DNA of 64,000 nt from Saccharothrix algeriensis (GTDB lineage: Bacteria > Actinomycetota > Actinomycetes > Mycobacteriales > Pseudonocardiaceae): positions 3,568,001-3,632,000 of the forward strand of contig NZ_JAFBCL010000001.1 of assembly GCF_016907655.1 (NCBI RefSeq), given 5' to 3'. Within the stretch, counting starts at the first letter, position 1, and each line of letters opens with the position of its first letter. Shown piece after piece: positions 16,209 to 24,922 of the stretch. Position numbers and translations under genes: made by a program. The notes beneath the pieces are model-generated. The model saw only the letters and a program-made list of their open reading frames with translations, was not told the origin of the DNA and ran no database searches.

Positions 16209-16940
16209 GTGGCCGGAGGTTGGAACACCCAGCGGTGGGTGGGGAAGTCCGCCGAGCAGGCGGCGCTGTTCCGCGCGGCGGTCGGGCGGGCCGACCCCGC
16301 CGCGGCCGTGCCCGGCTGCCCGGGCTGGACGTTCACCGAGCTGACCCTGCACGTCGGGCGGTTCCTCCAGACCTCGCTGGAGTACCTGCGCAGCGGCAGC
16401 ACCGCGCGGCTGCGACCGCCACCGCCGCCGGTGGGCGCGGCGCCGCTGGAGTACCTGGACGCGCAGCTCGCGCAGGCCGCCGAGGTGCTGCCCGCGGTGC
16501 CCGGCAACCGGCCCGCCTGGACGTTCTCGCCCGCCTCCCCGGACCTGGCGTGGGTGTGGCACCGCCGCATCGCCCACGAGCTGGACCTGCGGCGGTGGGA
16601 CGCCCAGGCCGCGCTGCGCGAGCTGACCCCCGGTGACGCGGACTTCGCCGTCGACGGCATCGAGGAGTCCCTCGGCACGCTGCTGGCCGCCAAGTACGCC
16701 ACCGACGTGCCGCCGACCGCGAAGGGCACGGCGCTGGTGCGGCTGACCGACGTCCCGGAGGCGTGGGTGGTGGAGCTGGAGCCCGGCGCGGTGCCCGGGG
16801 TGCGCCCGGCGTGGCCCGGCGAGGCGACCGACCTCCTGATCACCGGCGAGGCGCAGGTCATGCACTACGGGCTGTGGGGGCGGGTGCCGCTGCGGGCGGA
16901 GGGCGATCGGGACGTGCTGAGCGCCCTCGAACTGGCCTGA
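16209..16940 (+). CDS. Maleylpyruvate isomerase-like (DinB/MDMPI fold) protein
   Basis: A 243-residue member of the actinobacterial TIGR03083/MDMPI group. VPGCPGWTFTELTLHVGRF near residue 35 carries the first metal-ligand His. VWHRRIAHELDLRRWDAQ carries a second conserved His pair. The C-terminal domain (DLLITGEAQVMHYGLWGR) is SCP2-like. Members are mycothiol-dependent isomerases or relatives, fitting an organism with mshD. The actual substrate is unknown. GTG at 16209 follows CAGGAGGCG. It diverges from the EspC-like gene and precedes purF by 149 nt. Confidence 0.75.
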   Translation: MAGGWNTQRWVGKSAEQAALFRAAVGRADPAAAVPGCPGWTFTELTLHVGRFLQTSLEYLRSGSTARLRPPPPPVGAAPLEYLDAQLAQAAEVLPAVPGNRPAWTFSPASPDLAWVWHRRIAHELDLRRWDAQAALRELTPGDADFAVDGIEESLGTLLAAKYATDVPPTAKGTALVRLTDVPEAWVVELEPGAVPGVRPAWPGEATDLLITGEAQVMHYGLWGRVPLRAEGDRDVLSALELA

Positions 16941-17045
16941 CGCCCGGACCACCCCCTCGTCGGCGGAGCGGTCCGGCGGGCCGTCGGCGTGCGTTTGGTC
17001 ACTCCCCACCCCGTCCGATGGGGGTAGTGCACCCCTCGCGCGCCT

Positions 17046-17051
17046 TACACT
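17046..17051 (+). promoter_or_regulatory. Candidate -10 box for purF
   Basis: TACACT lies 38 nt before the purF start in an otherwise GC-rich gap. No strong -35 hexamer is seen at the normal spacing. Confidence 0.4.
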
Positions 17052-17089
17052 CGGGGACGCAGCCCGATCTCGTCGCTAGGGAGCACTCG

Positions 17090-18613
17090 GTGGTCACCGA
17101 CCCGTCAGCAACCGGCCGAATCGACACCGAAGAGCAGGAGCCCCGGGAGGAATGCGGGGTGTTCGGCGTCTGGGCGCCCGGTGAAGAGGTCGCCAAGCTG
17201 ACCTACTACGGCCTGTACGCGTTGCAGCACCGCGGCCAGGAGGCCGCCGGCATCTCCGTCGGCGACGGCAGCCGGGTGGTGGTCTACAAGGACCTCGGCC
17301 TGGTCAGCCAGGTGTTCGACGAGCAGGTGCTGTCCTCGCTGCGCGGCCACGTCGCCGTCGGCCACTGCCGCTACTCCACCACGGGCTCCACGACGTGGGA
17401 GAACGCGCAGCCGACGTTCCGCACCACGGCCACCGGCTCCGGCCTGTCGCTGGGCCACAACGGCAACCTGGTCAACACCGCCGAGCTGCGGGAGCGGGTC
17501 CGCGAGGTGGGCGCGGACACCCGGCACGGCGCGACCACCGACTCCGACCTGGTGTGCGGGCTGCTCGCCGCCGCCGCGGCCGACATCGGCATCGAGCAGG
17601 CCGCGACGCAGCTGCTGCCGACCCTGCGCGGCGCGTTCTGCCTGGTGTTCTCCGACGAGTCGACGCTGTACGCGGCCCGCGACCCGCAGGGCGTCCGGCC
17701 GCTGGTGCTCGGCCGGCTGGAGCGCGGCTGGGTGGTGGCCAGCGAGACCGCCGCGCTGGACATCGTGGGCGCGTCGTTCGTCCGCGAGGTCGAGCCGGGC
17801 GAGCTGATCGCGATCGACGAGAACGGCCTGCGGTCGAGCCGGTTCGCCAACCCCGAGCCCAAGGGCTGCCTGTTCGAGTACGTCTACCTGGCCCGCCCGG
17901 ACACGACCATCGCCGGGCGGTCGGTGCACGCCACGCGCGTCGAGATCGGCCGCCGGCTGGCCCAGGAGCACCCGGTGGAGGCCGACCTGGTCATCCCGGT
18001 GCCCGAGTCCGGCACGCCTGCCGCCATCGGCTACGCGCAGGCCAGCGGCATCCCGTACGGGTCGGGCCTGGTCAAGAACGCCTACGTGGGCCGGACGTTC
18101 ATCCAGCCCTCGCAGACCATCCGCCAGCTCGGCATCCGGCTCAAGCTCAACCCGCTCAAGGACGTCATCCGCGGCAAGCGCCTGGTCGTGGTGGACGACT
18201 CGATCGTGCGCGGCAACACCCAGCGCGCCCTGGTGCGGATGCTGCGCGAGGCGGGCGCGGTCGAGGTGCACGTCCGGATCGCGTCGCCGCCGGTCAAGTG
18301 GCCGTGCTTCTACGGCATCGACTTCGCCTCCCGCGCCGAGCTGATCGCCAACGGCCTGGACGACGACGGCATCCGCCGCTCCATCGGCGCGGACTCGCTG
18401 GGCTACGTGTCGCTGGAGCAGCTCGTCGCGGCCAGCGAGCAGCCGAAGACGCGGCTGTGCGCGGCGTGCTTCGACGGCGAGTACCCGATCCCGCTGCCCG
18501 ACGACGCGCTGATCGGCAAGCACCTGCTGGAGGGCATCCGAGGCGTCTCGGGCTCGGCCGCCCCGGTCCTGGCGAACGGGTACGGTGCCGAGGACGCCCT
18601 ACAACGGCCCTGA
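17090..18613 (+). CDS. purF: Amidophosphoribosyltransferase
   Basis: A 507-residue PurF, the committed step of purine synthesis: PRPP plus glutamine gives phosphoribosylamine. GTG at 17090 has AGGGAGC upstream. A 21-residue propeptide precedes the catalytic Cys22 in EECGVFGVW, as in Bacillus-type enzymes. The glutaminase domain shows GHCRYSTTGS and GHNGNLVN. The PRPP loop is VVVDDSIVRGNT. Cys residues in GCLFEYVY, WPCFYGID and LCAACFDGEYP are placed like the four ligands of the [4Fe-4S] cluster. It ends one nucleotide before purM, so the two are co-transcribed. Confidence 0.97.
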   Translation: MVTDPSATGRIDTEEQEPREECGVFGVWAPGEEVAKLTYYGLYALQHRGQEAAGISVGDGSRVVVYKDLGLVSQVFDEQVLSSLRGHVAVGHCRYSTTGSTTWENAQPTFRTTATGSGLSLGHNGNLVNTAELRERVREVGADTRHGATTDSDLVCGLLAAAAADIGIEQAATQLLPTLRGAFCLVFSDESTLYAARDPQGVRPLVLGRLERGWVVASETAALDIVGASFVREVEPGELIAIDENGLRSSRFANPEPKGCLFEYVYLARPDTTIAGRSVHATRVEIGRRLAQEHPVEADLVIPVPESGTPAAIGYAQASGIPYGSGLVKNAYVGRTFIQPSQTIRQLGIRLKLNPLKDVIRGKRLVVVDDSIVRGNTQRALVRMLREAGAVEVHVRIASPPVKWPCFYGIDFASRAELIANGLDDDGIRRSIGADSLGYVSLEQLVAASEQPKTRLCAACFDGEYPIPLPDDALIGKHLLEGIRGVSGSAAPVLANGYGAEDALQRP

Positions 18614-18614
18614 A

Positions 18615-19706
18615 ATGGATGCCAGCAGAATCATGGAAGCCAGTGACGTGACCGACACCGCCAAGGCCACCTACGCCGCCGCCGGAGTGAGCATCACCGC
18701 GGGTGACGAGGCGGTGGAGAAGCTCAAGCCGTGGGCGGCGAAGGCGCAGCGTCCCGAGGTCCTCGGCGGCATCGGCGGCTTCGCGGGCCTGTTCAAGCTG
18801 CGCCTGGACCGCTGGAAGGAGCCCGTGCTCGCGTCGTCCACCGACGGGGTCGGCACGAAGATCGCGGTCGCCCAGGCGCTGGACAAGCACGACACGATCG
18901 GCATCGACCTGGTCGCCATGGTGGTGGACGACCTGGTGGTCTGCGGCGCCGAGCCGCTGTTCCTGCAGGACTACATCGCGGTCGGCCGCGTGGTGCCGGA
19001 CCGGATCGCGGCGCTGGTCAAGGGCATCTCGGAGGGCTGCGTGCTGGCCGGGTGCGCGCTGCTGGGCGGCGAGACCGCCGAGCACCCCGGCCTGATGGGC
19101 GAGGACGACTACGACGTCTCCGGCACCGGCGTGGGCGTCGTGGAGGCGGCCGGGATGCTCGGGCCCGACCGCGTGCGCGACGGCGACGTGGTGATCGCCA
19201 TGGGCTCGTCCGGGCTGCACTCGAACGGGTACTCGCTGGCGCGGCACGTGCTGCTCGACATCGCCCGGATGCCGCTGTCGGGGCACGTGGAGGAGTTCGG
19301 CCGCACCCTCGGCGAGGAGCTGCTGGAGCCGACCCGCATCTACGCCAAGGACTGCCTGGCGCTGGCGGCGGAGGCCGAGGTGCGCACGTTCGCGCACGTC
19401 ACCGGCGGCGGCCTGGCGGCGAACCTGGCCCGCGTGCTGCCCGCCGGCCTGCACGCCCGGCTGGACCGCGGCACGTGGTCCCCGGCCCCGGTGTTCGCGC
19501 TGATCGCGCAGCGCGGCCGGGTGGACCGCGAGGAGATGGAGAGGACGTTCAACATGGGCGTCGGCATGGTCGCCGTCGTCTCCCCGGAGGACGTCGACCG
19601 CTCCCTGGCCGTGCTGACCGCCCGCCACGTCCCGGCGTGGGTGCTGGGCGAGGTCGGCCGCTCCGACGAGCCCACCGCCCTGGTCGGCGACCACCCCAGG
19701 TTCTGA
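18615..19706 (+). CDS. purM: Phosphoribosylformylglycinamidine cyclo-ligase (AIR synthetase)
   Basis: A 363-residue PurM, which closes FGAM to AIR with ATP in step 5 of purine synthesis. Landmarks are VLASSTDGVGTKIAVAQ near residue 75, GIDLVAMVVDDLVVCGAEP, LLGGETAEHPG, GSSGLHSNGYSL and the late AHVTGGGLAANL. ATG at 18615 leaves a single nucleotide after the purF stop; a second in-frame ATG at 18633 would give 357 residues and is possible. A hairpin follows the gene. Confidence 0.95.
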   Translation: MDASRIMEASDVTDTAKATYAAAGVSITAGDEAVEKLKPWAAKAQRPEVLGGIGGFAGLFKLRLDRWKEPVLASSTDGVGTKIAVAQALDKHDTIGIDLVAMVVDDLVVCGAEPLFLQDYIAVGRVVPDRIAALVKGISEGCVLAGCALLGGETAEHPGLMGEDDYDVSGTGVGVVEAAGMLGPDRVRDGDVVIAMGSSGLHSNGYSLARHVLLDIARMPLSGHVEEFGRTLGEELLEPTRIYAKDCLALAAEAEVRTFAHVTGGGLAANLARVLPAGLHARLDRGTWSPAPVFALIAQRGRVDREEMERTFNMGVGMVAVVSPEDVDRSLAVLTARHVPAWVLGEVGRSDEPTALVGDHPRF

Positions 19707-19723
19707 CCCCGCTCCCGGCGCCG

Positions 19724-19747
19724 GTCGCCCGTGACGCCACGGGCGAC
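19724..19747. terminator. Hairpin after purM
   Basis: A 10-bp perfect stem GTCGCCCGTG/CACGGGCGAC with a 4-nt loop, 17 nt past the purM stop. Confidence 0.7.
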
Positions 19748-19829
19748 CCGCGTCCGGTGATCCACCCCGGGTGACGGGCAACCTCCCGCGCCGGTCGGTC
19801 CGTATGTAGCGGCGACCGAGGGAGGCGAG

Positions 19830-20324
19830 TTGGACCGCGATCGCGAATTCGAGGAGTTCGTGGACGCCCGGACGTCGGTGCTGCGGCGGACCGCGTACCT
19901 GCTGTGCGGTGACTGGCACCGCGCCGAGGACCTGGTGCAGACGGCGCTGGCCAAGCTGTACGTCGCGTGGCCCCGCGTGCGGCGGGACGGCGCGGTCGAC
20001 GCCTACGCGCGCAAGGTGCTCGTGCGGGCGGCGATCGACGAGTCGCGGCACGGGTTCCGCCGCCGGGAGACGGTGGTCGGGTCGCTGCCGGACAACCCGA
20101 CGGCCGGCGACGCGCCCGCGGACCTCGACGTGCGGGGCGCGCTGGCCGCGCTCCCGCCCGGGCAGCGCGCCGTCGTGGTCCTGCGGTACTGGGAGGACCT
20201 GAGCGTCACCGAGACCGCCCGCCTCCTCGGTCGGACCGAAGGCACCGTGAAGAGCCAGGCGGCGAAGGGCCTCGCCGCGCTCCGGCGGCTTCTCGGCAGC
20301 CCCGCACTGGAGGAGCAGGTGTGA
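19830..20324 (+). CDS. ECF sigma factor, SigE family of actinobacteria
   Basis: A 164-residue sigma-70 family protein of the small SigE/TIGR02983 type. Region 2 is RRTAYLLCGDWHRAEDLVQT. Region 4 is LPPGQRAVVVLRYWEDLSVT followed by the helix-turn-helix ETARLLGRTEGTVKSQAAKG. The start is a TTG at 19830 with GAGGGAGG 7 nt upstream; no ATG or GTG fits. It overlaps the downstream membrane-anchored gene by 4 nt (GTGA), the usual coupling of a sigma factor to its regulator. Its targets are unknown. Confidence 0.85.
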   Translation: MDRDREFEEFVDARTSVLRRTAYLLCGDWHRAEDLVQTALAKLYVAWPRVRRDGAVDAYARKVLVRAAIDESRHGFRRRETVVGSLPDNPTAGDAPADLDVRGALAALPPGQRAVVVLRYWEDLSVTETARLLGRTEGTVKSQAAKGLAALRRLLGSPALEEQV

Positions 20325-21013
20325 CCGACATCAGGCAGGTGCTGGAAACCGCGTTCGACGACGAACCGCCGTCGAACCTCGACAAGTCCGCGATCGTCCG
20401 GGCCGGCCGCCGCCGGCTGGGCGCGCGCCGCGCCACGACGGCCGGCGCCGTGCTCGCCGCCGTGACGGCGGTGGGCGTGCCGGTCGTGCTCGCGGCGGGC
20501 GGCGGGGCGTCGGTGGCGCCGGTGGCGTCGCAGCCCGCCACCGCCGCGCCGGCGCCGGTCGGCTCGTCCGCGCGCAGGCCGCCGACCATCCAGCGCGCCG
20601 CCGAGCTGAGCGCGCTGCTGGCGAACTCCGGCGCGCTGCCGGAGATGCAGGTCCACCGGTGGTCCTTCGGCACCCGGGAGGAGGGGTACCTGGTGCGGGC
20701 GGAGCTGGGCGGCGGGCCGGCGGGTGAGCTGAACGTCCGCCTGGCCGACGAGCCGTTCGAGTGCGGCGCCGCGCCCGCGGACGACCGGGTGGACTGCGAG
20801 ACCCGGCAGTACCGCGGTGTGCCGGTCGTGGTGCGGCAGTCGGGCGACGGGGCGTCGAGGTCGTTCAAGGTCTCGGCCAGGACCGCGGACGGCGGGGTGC
20901 TCTCGGCGGAGGTCGTCACCGGTGGCGCGGTCGACGGGCGGCCCGCCCCGCCGCAGCCGCTGACCTACGAGCAGGTGGCAAAGCTCGCGACAGTGCCGGG
21001 GGTGACGTTCTAA
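20321..21013 (+). CDS. Membrane-anchored partner of the ECF sigma factor
   Basis: A 230-residue protein. A cytoplasmic N-terminus of about 40 residues (VTDIRQVLETAFDDEPPS) is followed by one membrane segment (about 46-68) and an extracytoplasmic Ala/Pro linker. The beta-rich outer domain has two Cys (FECGAAP and VDCETRQ). Its position and topology suggest an anti-sigma or sensing factor, but no zinc-type HxxxCxxC anti-sigma motif is visible. The role is therefore inferred from context. Its TAA stop lies within the -10 box (TAACCT) of the next gene. Confidence 0.65.
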   Translation: MTDIRQVLETAFDDEPPSNLDKSAIVRAGRRRLGARRATTAGAVLAAVTAVGVPVVLAAGGGASVAPVASQPATAAPAPVGSSARRPPTIQRAAELSALLANSGALPEMQVHRWSFGTREEGYLVRAELGGGPAGELNVRLADEPFECGAAPADDRVDCETRQYRGVPVVVRQSGDGASRSFKVSARTADGGVLSAEVVTGGAVDGRPAPPQPLTYEQVAKLATVPGVTF

Positions 21014-21022
21014 CCTGGTCGC

Positions 21023-21451
21023 GTGGCCGAGGACCTGATCGTGACGCGGGCGCTGGTGGTGCCGGCGGCCGAGCTGAGCGAGCGCTTCTCGCGGTCCTCC
21101 GGGCCCGGCGGGCAGGGCGTCAACACGGCGGACAGCCGGGTCGAGCTGTCGTTCGACCTGGCGTCCTCGCCGTCCGTGCCGGAGTGGCTGCGGTCGCGGA
21201 TGCTCGCCCGGCTCGGGCGCCGGCTGGTCGACGGCGTGCTGACCGTCGCGGCGAGCGAGCACCGCGCCCAGCTGCAGAACCGCGCGGCGGCCCGCGAGCG
21301 CCTGGCCCGCCTGCTGCGCGACGCCGCCGCGGCCCCGCCCCCGGTCCGCCGGGCCACCAAGCCCACCAGGGGTTCGCAGGAGCGCCGCATCGCCGCCAAG
21401 AAGCGCCGCGCGCAGACCAAGCAGGGCCGCCGCGGCGGTGGCTGGGACTGA
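21023..21451 (+). CDS. arfB: Alternative ribosome-rescue release factor ArfB (YaeJ)
   Basis: A 142-residue ArfB/YaeJ homologue that hydrolyses peptidyl-tRNA on stalled ribosomes. The catalytic GGQ sits in RSSGPGGQGVNTADSRVEL at about residues 29-31. The basic C-terminal tail (KPTRGSQERRIAAKKRRAQT) is the part that enters the mRNA channel in characterised homologues. GTG at 21023 lies 6 nt downstream of TAACCT and has no ribosome site, so the message is probably leaderless. Fitting that start, the preceding gene ends only 9 nt upstream. Confidence 0.93.
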   Translation: MAEDLIVTRALVVPAAELSERFSRSSGPGGQGVNTADSRVELSFDLASSPSVPEWLRSRMLARLGRRLVDGVLTVAASEHRAQLQNRAAARERLARLLRDAAAAPPPVRRATKPTRGSQERRIAAKKRRAQTKQGRRGGGWD

Positions 21452-21490
21452 CCCGCGGGGCCCGCCGAACCCGGGCCCCGGGATCGGGCT

Positions 21491-21542
21491 GCGGGACCCG
21501 GCTGCGGGACCCGGTCGCGGGATCCGGTCGCGGGATCCGGTC
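21491..21542. repeat. Four 13-bp tandem repeats downstream of arfB
   Basis: The unit GCGGGAYCCGGTC (with one GCT variant) repeats four times at exactly 13 bp, with a degraded fifth copy after it. It lies in the 129-nt gap between the convergent arfB and response-regulator genes. Each unit contains a short GGGATCC or GGGACCC inverted core, so it may form alternative terminator stems. Confidence 0.75.
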
Positions 21543-21580
21543 GCGGTGTCCGCCGAGCCGGGGACCGGTCGGCGGGTCCG

Positions 21581-22261
21581 TCAACCCGCGGGCCGGTCGA
21601 GCCACACGTACCGCCGCTCGGGCCGCCCGGTGCCGCCGTACCGCAGCCGCACCTCCGCCCGGCCGGTCGCCACGAAGTGCTCCAGGTACCGGCGCGCGGA
21701 CACCCGGGCCAGCTCGGTCGCCGAGGCGCACTCGCGCGCCGACACCCCGCCCGGCCGGTCCCGCAGGACCCGCTCGACCAGGCCCGCCGTCTGCGCGGTC
21801 AACCCCTTGGGCAGCGCGGTCGACGTGCGCGGCCGGGCGCCGAAGACCTCGTCCACGTCGGCCTGGCCCGCCGACGCCAACCGGCCCAGCCTGCGGTCCA
21901 GCGCGGCGAAGTGCGCGAGCCGGTCGCGCAGCGCGGCGTACTCGAACGGCTTGATCAGGTAGTGCAGGGCGCCGCCGCGCAGGGCGCTGCGCACGGTGTC
22001 GACGTCGGTCGCCGCGGTGATCACGATGACGTCCACCTCGTCGCGCACCGCCCGCAGCTCGCTCAGCACGCCCAACCCGTCCAGGTCCGGCAGGTAGACG
22101 TCCAGCAGCACCAGGTCGGGCCGCAGGGCGCGGGTCAGCCGCAGCGCCTGCGCCCCGGTGTGCGCGACGCCGACGACCTCGAAGCCGGGCGTCCGCGCCA
22201 CGTACCCGCTGTGGACCTTCGCGACCATGAAGTCGTCGTCCACCACCAGGACCCGGATCAC
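21581..22261 (-). CDS. CitB/DpiA-type response regulator
   Basis: A 226-residue response regulator. The receiver domain shows VLVVDDDFMVAKVHSGY, the phosphoacceptor Asp in LVLLDVYLPDLDG, Thr in VIVITAATD and Lys in YLIKPFEYAAL. The C-terminal third has the helix-turn-helix layout of the CitB group (GVSARECASATELARVSARR). Its GTG overlaps the kinase stop by 4 nt. With the kinase it probably controls the divergent tctCBA tricarboxylate uptake genes, an arrangement known for CitA/CitB and TctD/TctE-type systems. Confidence 0.88.
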   Translation of the reverse strand: MIRVLVVDDDFMVAKVHSGYVARTPGFEVVGVAHTGAQALRLTRALRPDLVLLDVYLPDLDGLGVLSELRAVRDEVDVIVITAATDVDTVRSALRGGALHYLIKPFEYAALRDRLAHFAALDRRLGRLASAGQADVDEVFGARPRTSTALPKGLTAQTAGLVERVLRDRPGGVSARECASATELARVSARRYLEHFVATGRAEVRLRYGGTGRPERRYVWLDRPAG

Positions 22262-23826
22262 GCCGGCACCGCCACGGGCAGCCGGGCGGTGAACACCGCG
22301 CCGTCCTCGTTGTGCACCCGCACGCACCCGCCGCGCCGCAGGCAGGTCTGCCGGGTCAGCGCCAGGCCCAGCCCGCGCCGGCCCTGCTCGGCGGCCTTGG
22401 TGGTGAACCCGTGCCGGAACACCTCCTCCGCCAGCCCCGGCGCGACACCGGGGCCGGAGTCCCGCACCACCACGCGGACCTCGCCGTCGACCAGGCGCAC
22501 CGAGACCTCGACCCAGCCGCGTCCGGCCAGCGCGTCCAGCGCGTTGTCCACGAGGTTGCCCAGCACCGTCACCAGGTCCGTGGACAGCACCTCGTCCACC
22601 GGCCCGAGCGCGCTGCCCGGGTCGAGCCGCAGCCCGATGCCGCGCTCGGCGGCCAGGCTCGCCTTGGCGATCAGCAGGGCCGCCACCGCCGGGTCGGCGA
22701 TCCGCGTGCCCACCTCGGCGCGCCACCGGCCCTGCGCGCCGCTGATCCGGTCGATGAACCCGCGGGCCTCGTCGTACTCGCCCAGCTCGACCAGCCCGGC
22801 GATGGTGTGCAGGCGGTTGCTGAACTCGTGGGCCTGCGCGCGCAGGGTGTCGGTGGCGTGCCGGTTCGCGTCCAGCTCCTCCTGGAGCGTCATCAGCTCC
22901 GTGCGGTCGCGCAGCGTCACCACGGCGCCGTGCACGTCGAGGGGCATCCGGTTCAGGGTGAGCACCCGCCCCCGGCCCAGCACCAGCTGGTCGGCGCCGG
23001 TGGACCGCCCGGTGAGCACGTCGCGCAGCCGCCCGTCCAGGGCCAGGCCCGGGTCGTCCACGGCCCGGCCGACGACCTCGGGCGGCAGGTCGAGCAGTTC
23101 CCGGGCGTGGTCGTTGACCAGGGTGATCCGCTGGTGCGGGTCGAGCGCGACGACGCCCTCCTTGATGCCGTGCAGCAGCGCCTCCCGGTACTCCACCAGC
23201 GCGGTGATCTCGTGCGGTTCCAGGCCCAGCGTCTGGTTCTTCACCCGCCGCGCGAGCAGCAGCGACCCGGCCACGCCGATCACCAGGGCCGCGCCGAGCA
23301 GCCGCAGCGCGTCGTCCGGCGAGTCCAGCACACCCTCCCAGAACCCCGCCGCCCGCCGCCCGGCGGCGACCACGCCGAGCACCTCGCCGCCGTCGCCGAT
23401 CACCGGGACGTGCGCCACCGTCGCGCCGTCCAGCTCGCCCACCCACGACCGGCCCCGCGGCGCGGTGCTGCCGCCGGTCGCCAGCGGCTCGCCGACCCGG
23501 CGCGGGTCGGGCGAGGCGAGGATGGTCCGGTCGGCCCGCGCGATGACGACGTAGCTCGCGCCGGACAGGCTCTGGGCGCTGGTGGCGAACGGGGCCAGCC
23601 GCGCGGGCAGCGCGCAGCAGGGCGCGGCCGGGTCGGCGAGCAGCGCCCGCACGCCGGGGGTGGCGGCCACGTCCTCGGCCACCGACAGCATCCGGCGCCC
23701 CTCGGTGGTGCGGAAGTTCTCCCCGGCCTGCACCACCGACAGCGCGCCCACCGCGCACAGCAGCGCCACCACGACGAAGAGCTGCCACCCGAGCAGCTGA
23801 CGGGCCAGCGAACCGCGTCCACCCAT
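22258..23826 (-). CDS. CitA/DcuS-type sensor histidine kinase
   Basis: A 522-residue kinase. The first membrane helix (about residues 12-33) is followed by an extracytoplasmic PAS-like (PDC) sensor to about 165 (VVIARADRTILASPDPRRVGEP). A second helix spans about 172-193, then a cytoplasmic PAS. The H-box is QAHEFSNRLHTIAG, as in the citrate/fumarate kinase group. The ATPase domain has GNLVDNALDAL and GRRGLGLALTRQT. ATG at 23826 has GGAGGTG upstream. It is divergent from tctC with a 112-nt gap. The ligand is probably a di- or tricarboxylate (inference from family and neighbours). Confidence 0.88.
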   Translation of the reverse strand: MGGRGSLARQLLGWQLFVVVALLCAVGALSVVQAGENFRTTEGRRMLSVAEDVAATPGVRALLADPAAPCCALPARLAPFATSAQSLSGASYVVIARADRTILASPDPRRVGEPLATGGSTAPRGRSWVGELDGATVAHVPVIGDGGEVLGVVAAGRRAAGFWEGVLDSPDDALRLLGAALVIGVAGSLLLARRVKNQTLGLEPHEITALVEYREALLHGIKEGVVALDPHQRITLVNDHARELLDLPPEVVGRAVDDPGLALDGRLRDVLTGRSTGADQLVLGRGRVLTLNRMPLDVHGAVVTLRDRTELMTLQEELDANRHATDTLRAQAHEFSNRLHTIAGLVELGEYDEARGFIDRISGAQGRWRAEVGTRIADPAVAALLIAKASLAAERGIGLRLDPGSALGPVDEVLSTDLVTVLGNLVDNALDALAGRGWVEVSVRLVDGEVRVVVRDSGPGVAPGLAEEVFRHGFTTKAAEQGRRGLGLALTRQTCLRRGGCVRVHNEDGAVFTARLPVAVPA

Positions 23827-23938
23827 CGGCACCTCCGTGACCACAACGACCAAAAGAACCTCAAGGCGCGCAAGCGGGACTTCACTGTCTACACGAGGGC
23901 ACCATGTCGAACCACGCGGAGGAGAGGCGGAGGTCGCT

Positions 23939-24922
23939 GTGTCCCGGTGGAGCAACTGGCTGGCGGTGGCCGGCGCGCTGGCGGTGGTCGTCCTGGTGCC
24001 GCCGCTGCTGACGTCCGGCGCGGAACCCCAGGCGGGCCTGCGCGCCCTGCGGGTGCTGGTGCCCAACGCGCCCGGCGGCGGCTACGACGTCACCGCGCGC
24101 ACCGCCGCGAAGGCCATGGAGGACGCGGAGCTGATCCGCACCGCCGAGGTGTTCAACCTGCCCGGCGCGGGCGGCACCGTCGGCCTGGGGCGGACGGTCG
24201 GCGAGCGCGGCAACGGCAGGCTCGTGATGTCCATGGGCCTCGGCGTGGTCGGCAGCGTCCACACCAACCGGTCCCCGTCGTCGCTGCTGGACACGACCCC
24301 GATCGCGAAGCTGATCGAGGAGCCGGACATCGTCGTGGTCGACCGGGACTCGCCGTACCGGGCGCTGGGCGAGCTGCTGGCCGCCTGGCGCGCCGCGCCG
24401 GGCTCGGTGCCGGTGGGCGGCGGGTCGTCGCCCGGCGGGCCGGACCACCTCGCGCCCATGCTGATCGCGAAGGCGGTCGGCCTGCCGCCCCGGCAGGTCA
24501 ACTACGTCCCGTTCGACGGCGGCGGCGAGCTGCTGGCGTCGGTGCTGGGCGGGAAGGTCGCCTTCGGCGTGTCCGGCGTGGGCGAGTACCGCGACCAGAT
24601 CGAGGCGGGCCGGCTCCGGGTGCTGGCGGTGACCGGCGGCGAGCGGCTGCCCGGGGTGGACGCCCCGACGCTGCGCGAGGCCGGGGTGGACGTGGAGTTC
24701 ACCAACTGGCGCGGCGTGGTCGCGCCGCCCGGCATCACCGACGCGGACCGCGCGCGCCTGGTGGACCTCTTCACCGACCTGCACGGCAGCCCGCAGTGGC
24801 GGGAGGCCCTGGCGCGCAACGGCTGGACCGACGCCTTCACCCCCGGCGCGGAGTTCGGGTCGTTCCTGCGGGAGGAGAACGAGCGGGTGGCGACGGTGCT
24901 GAAGGACCTGGGGCTGGCATGA
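23939..24922 (+). CDS. tctC: Tripartite tricarboxylate transporter, solute-binding protein TctC
   Basis: A 327-residue TctC/BugT-type extracytoplasmic receptor. After an N-terminal membrane or signal segment (LAVAGALAVVVLVPPLL) comes the family start LRVLVPNAPGGGYDVTARTA. VGGGSSPGGPDH and QVNYVPFDGGGELLASVLGG form the ligand-clasping loops typical of Bug proteins. GTG at 23939 has GCGGAGG upstream; an earlier in-frame ATG at 23837 would add an implausible basic leader. Substrate identity (citrate, tartrate, aromatic acid) cannot be told. Confidence 0.88.
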   Translation: MSRWSNWLAVAGALAVVVLVPPLLTSGAEPQAGLRALRVLVPNAPGGGYDVTARTAAKAMEDAELIRTAEVFNLPGAGGTVGLGRTVGERGNGRLVMSMGLGVVGSVHTNRSPSSLLDTTPIAKLIEEPDIVVVDRDSPYRALGELLAAWRAAPGSVPVGGGSSPGGPDHLAPMLIAKAVGLPPRQVNYVPFDGGGELLASVLGGKVAFGVSGVGEYRDQIEAGRLRVLAVTGGERLPGVDAPTLREAGVDVEFTNWRGVVAPPGITDADRARLVDLFTDLHGSPQWREALARNGWTDAFTPGAEFGSFLREENERVATVLKDLGLA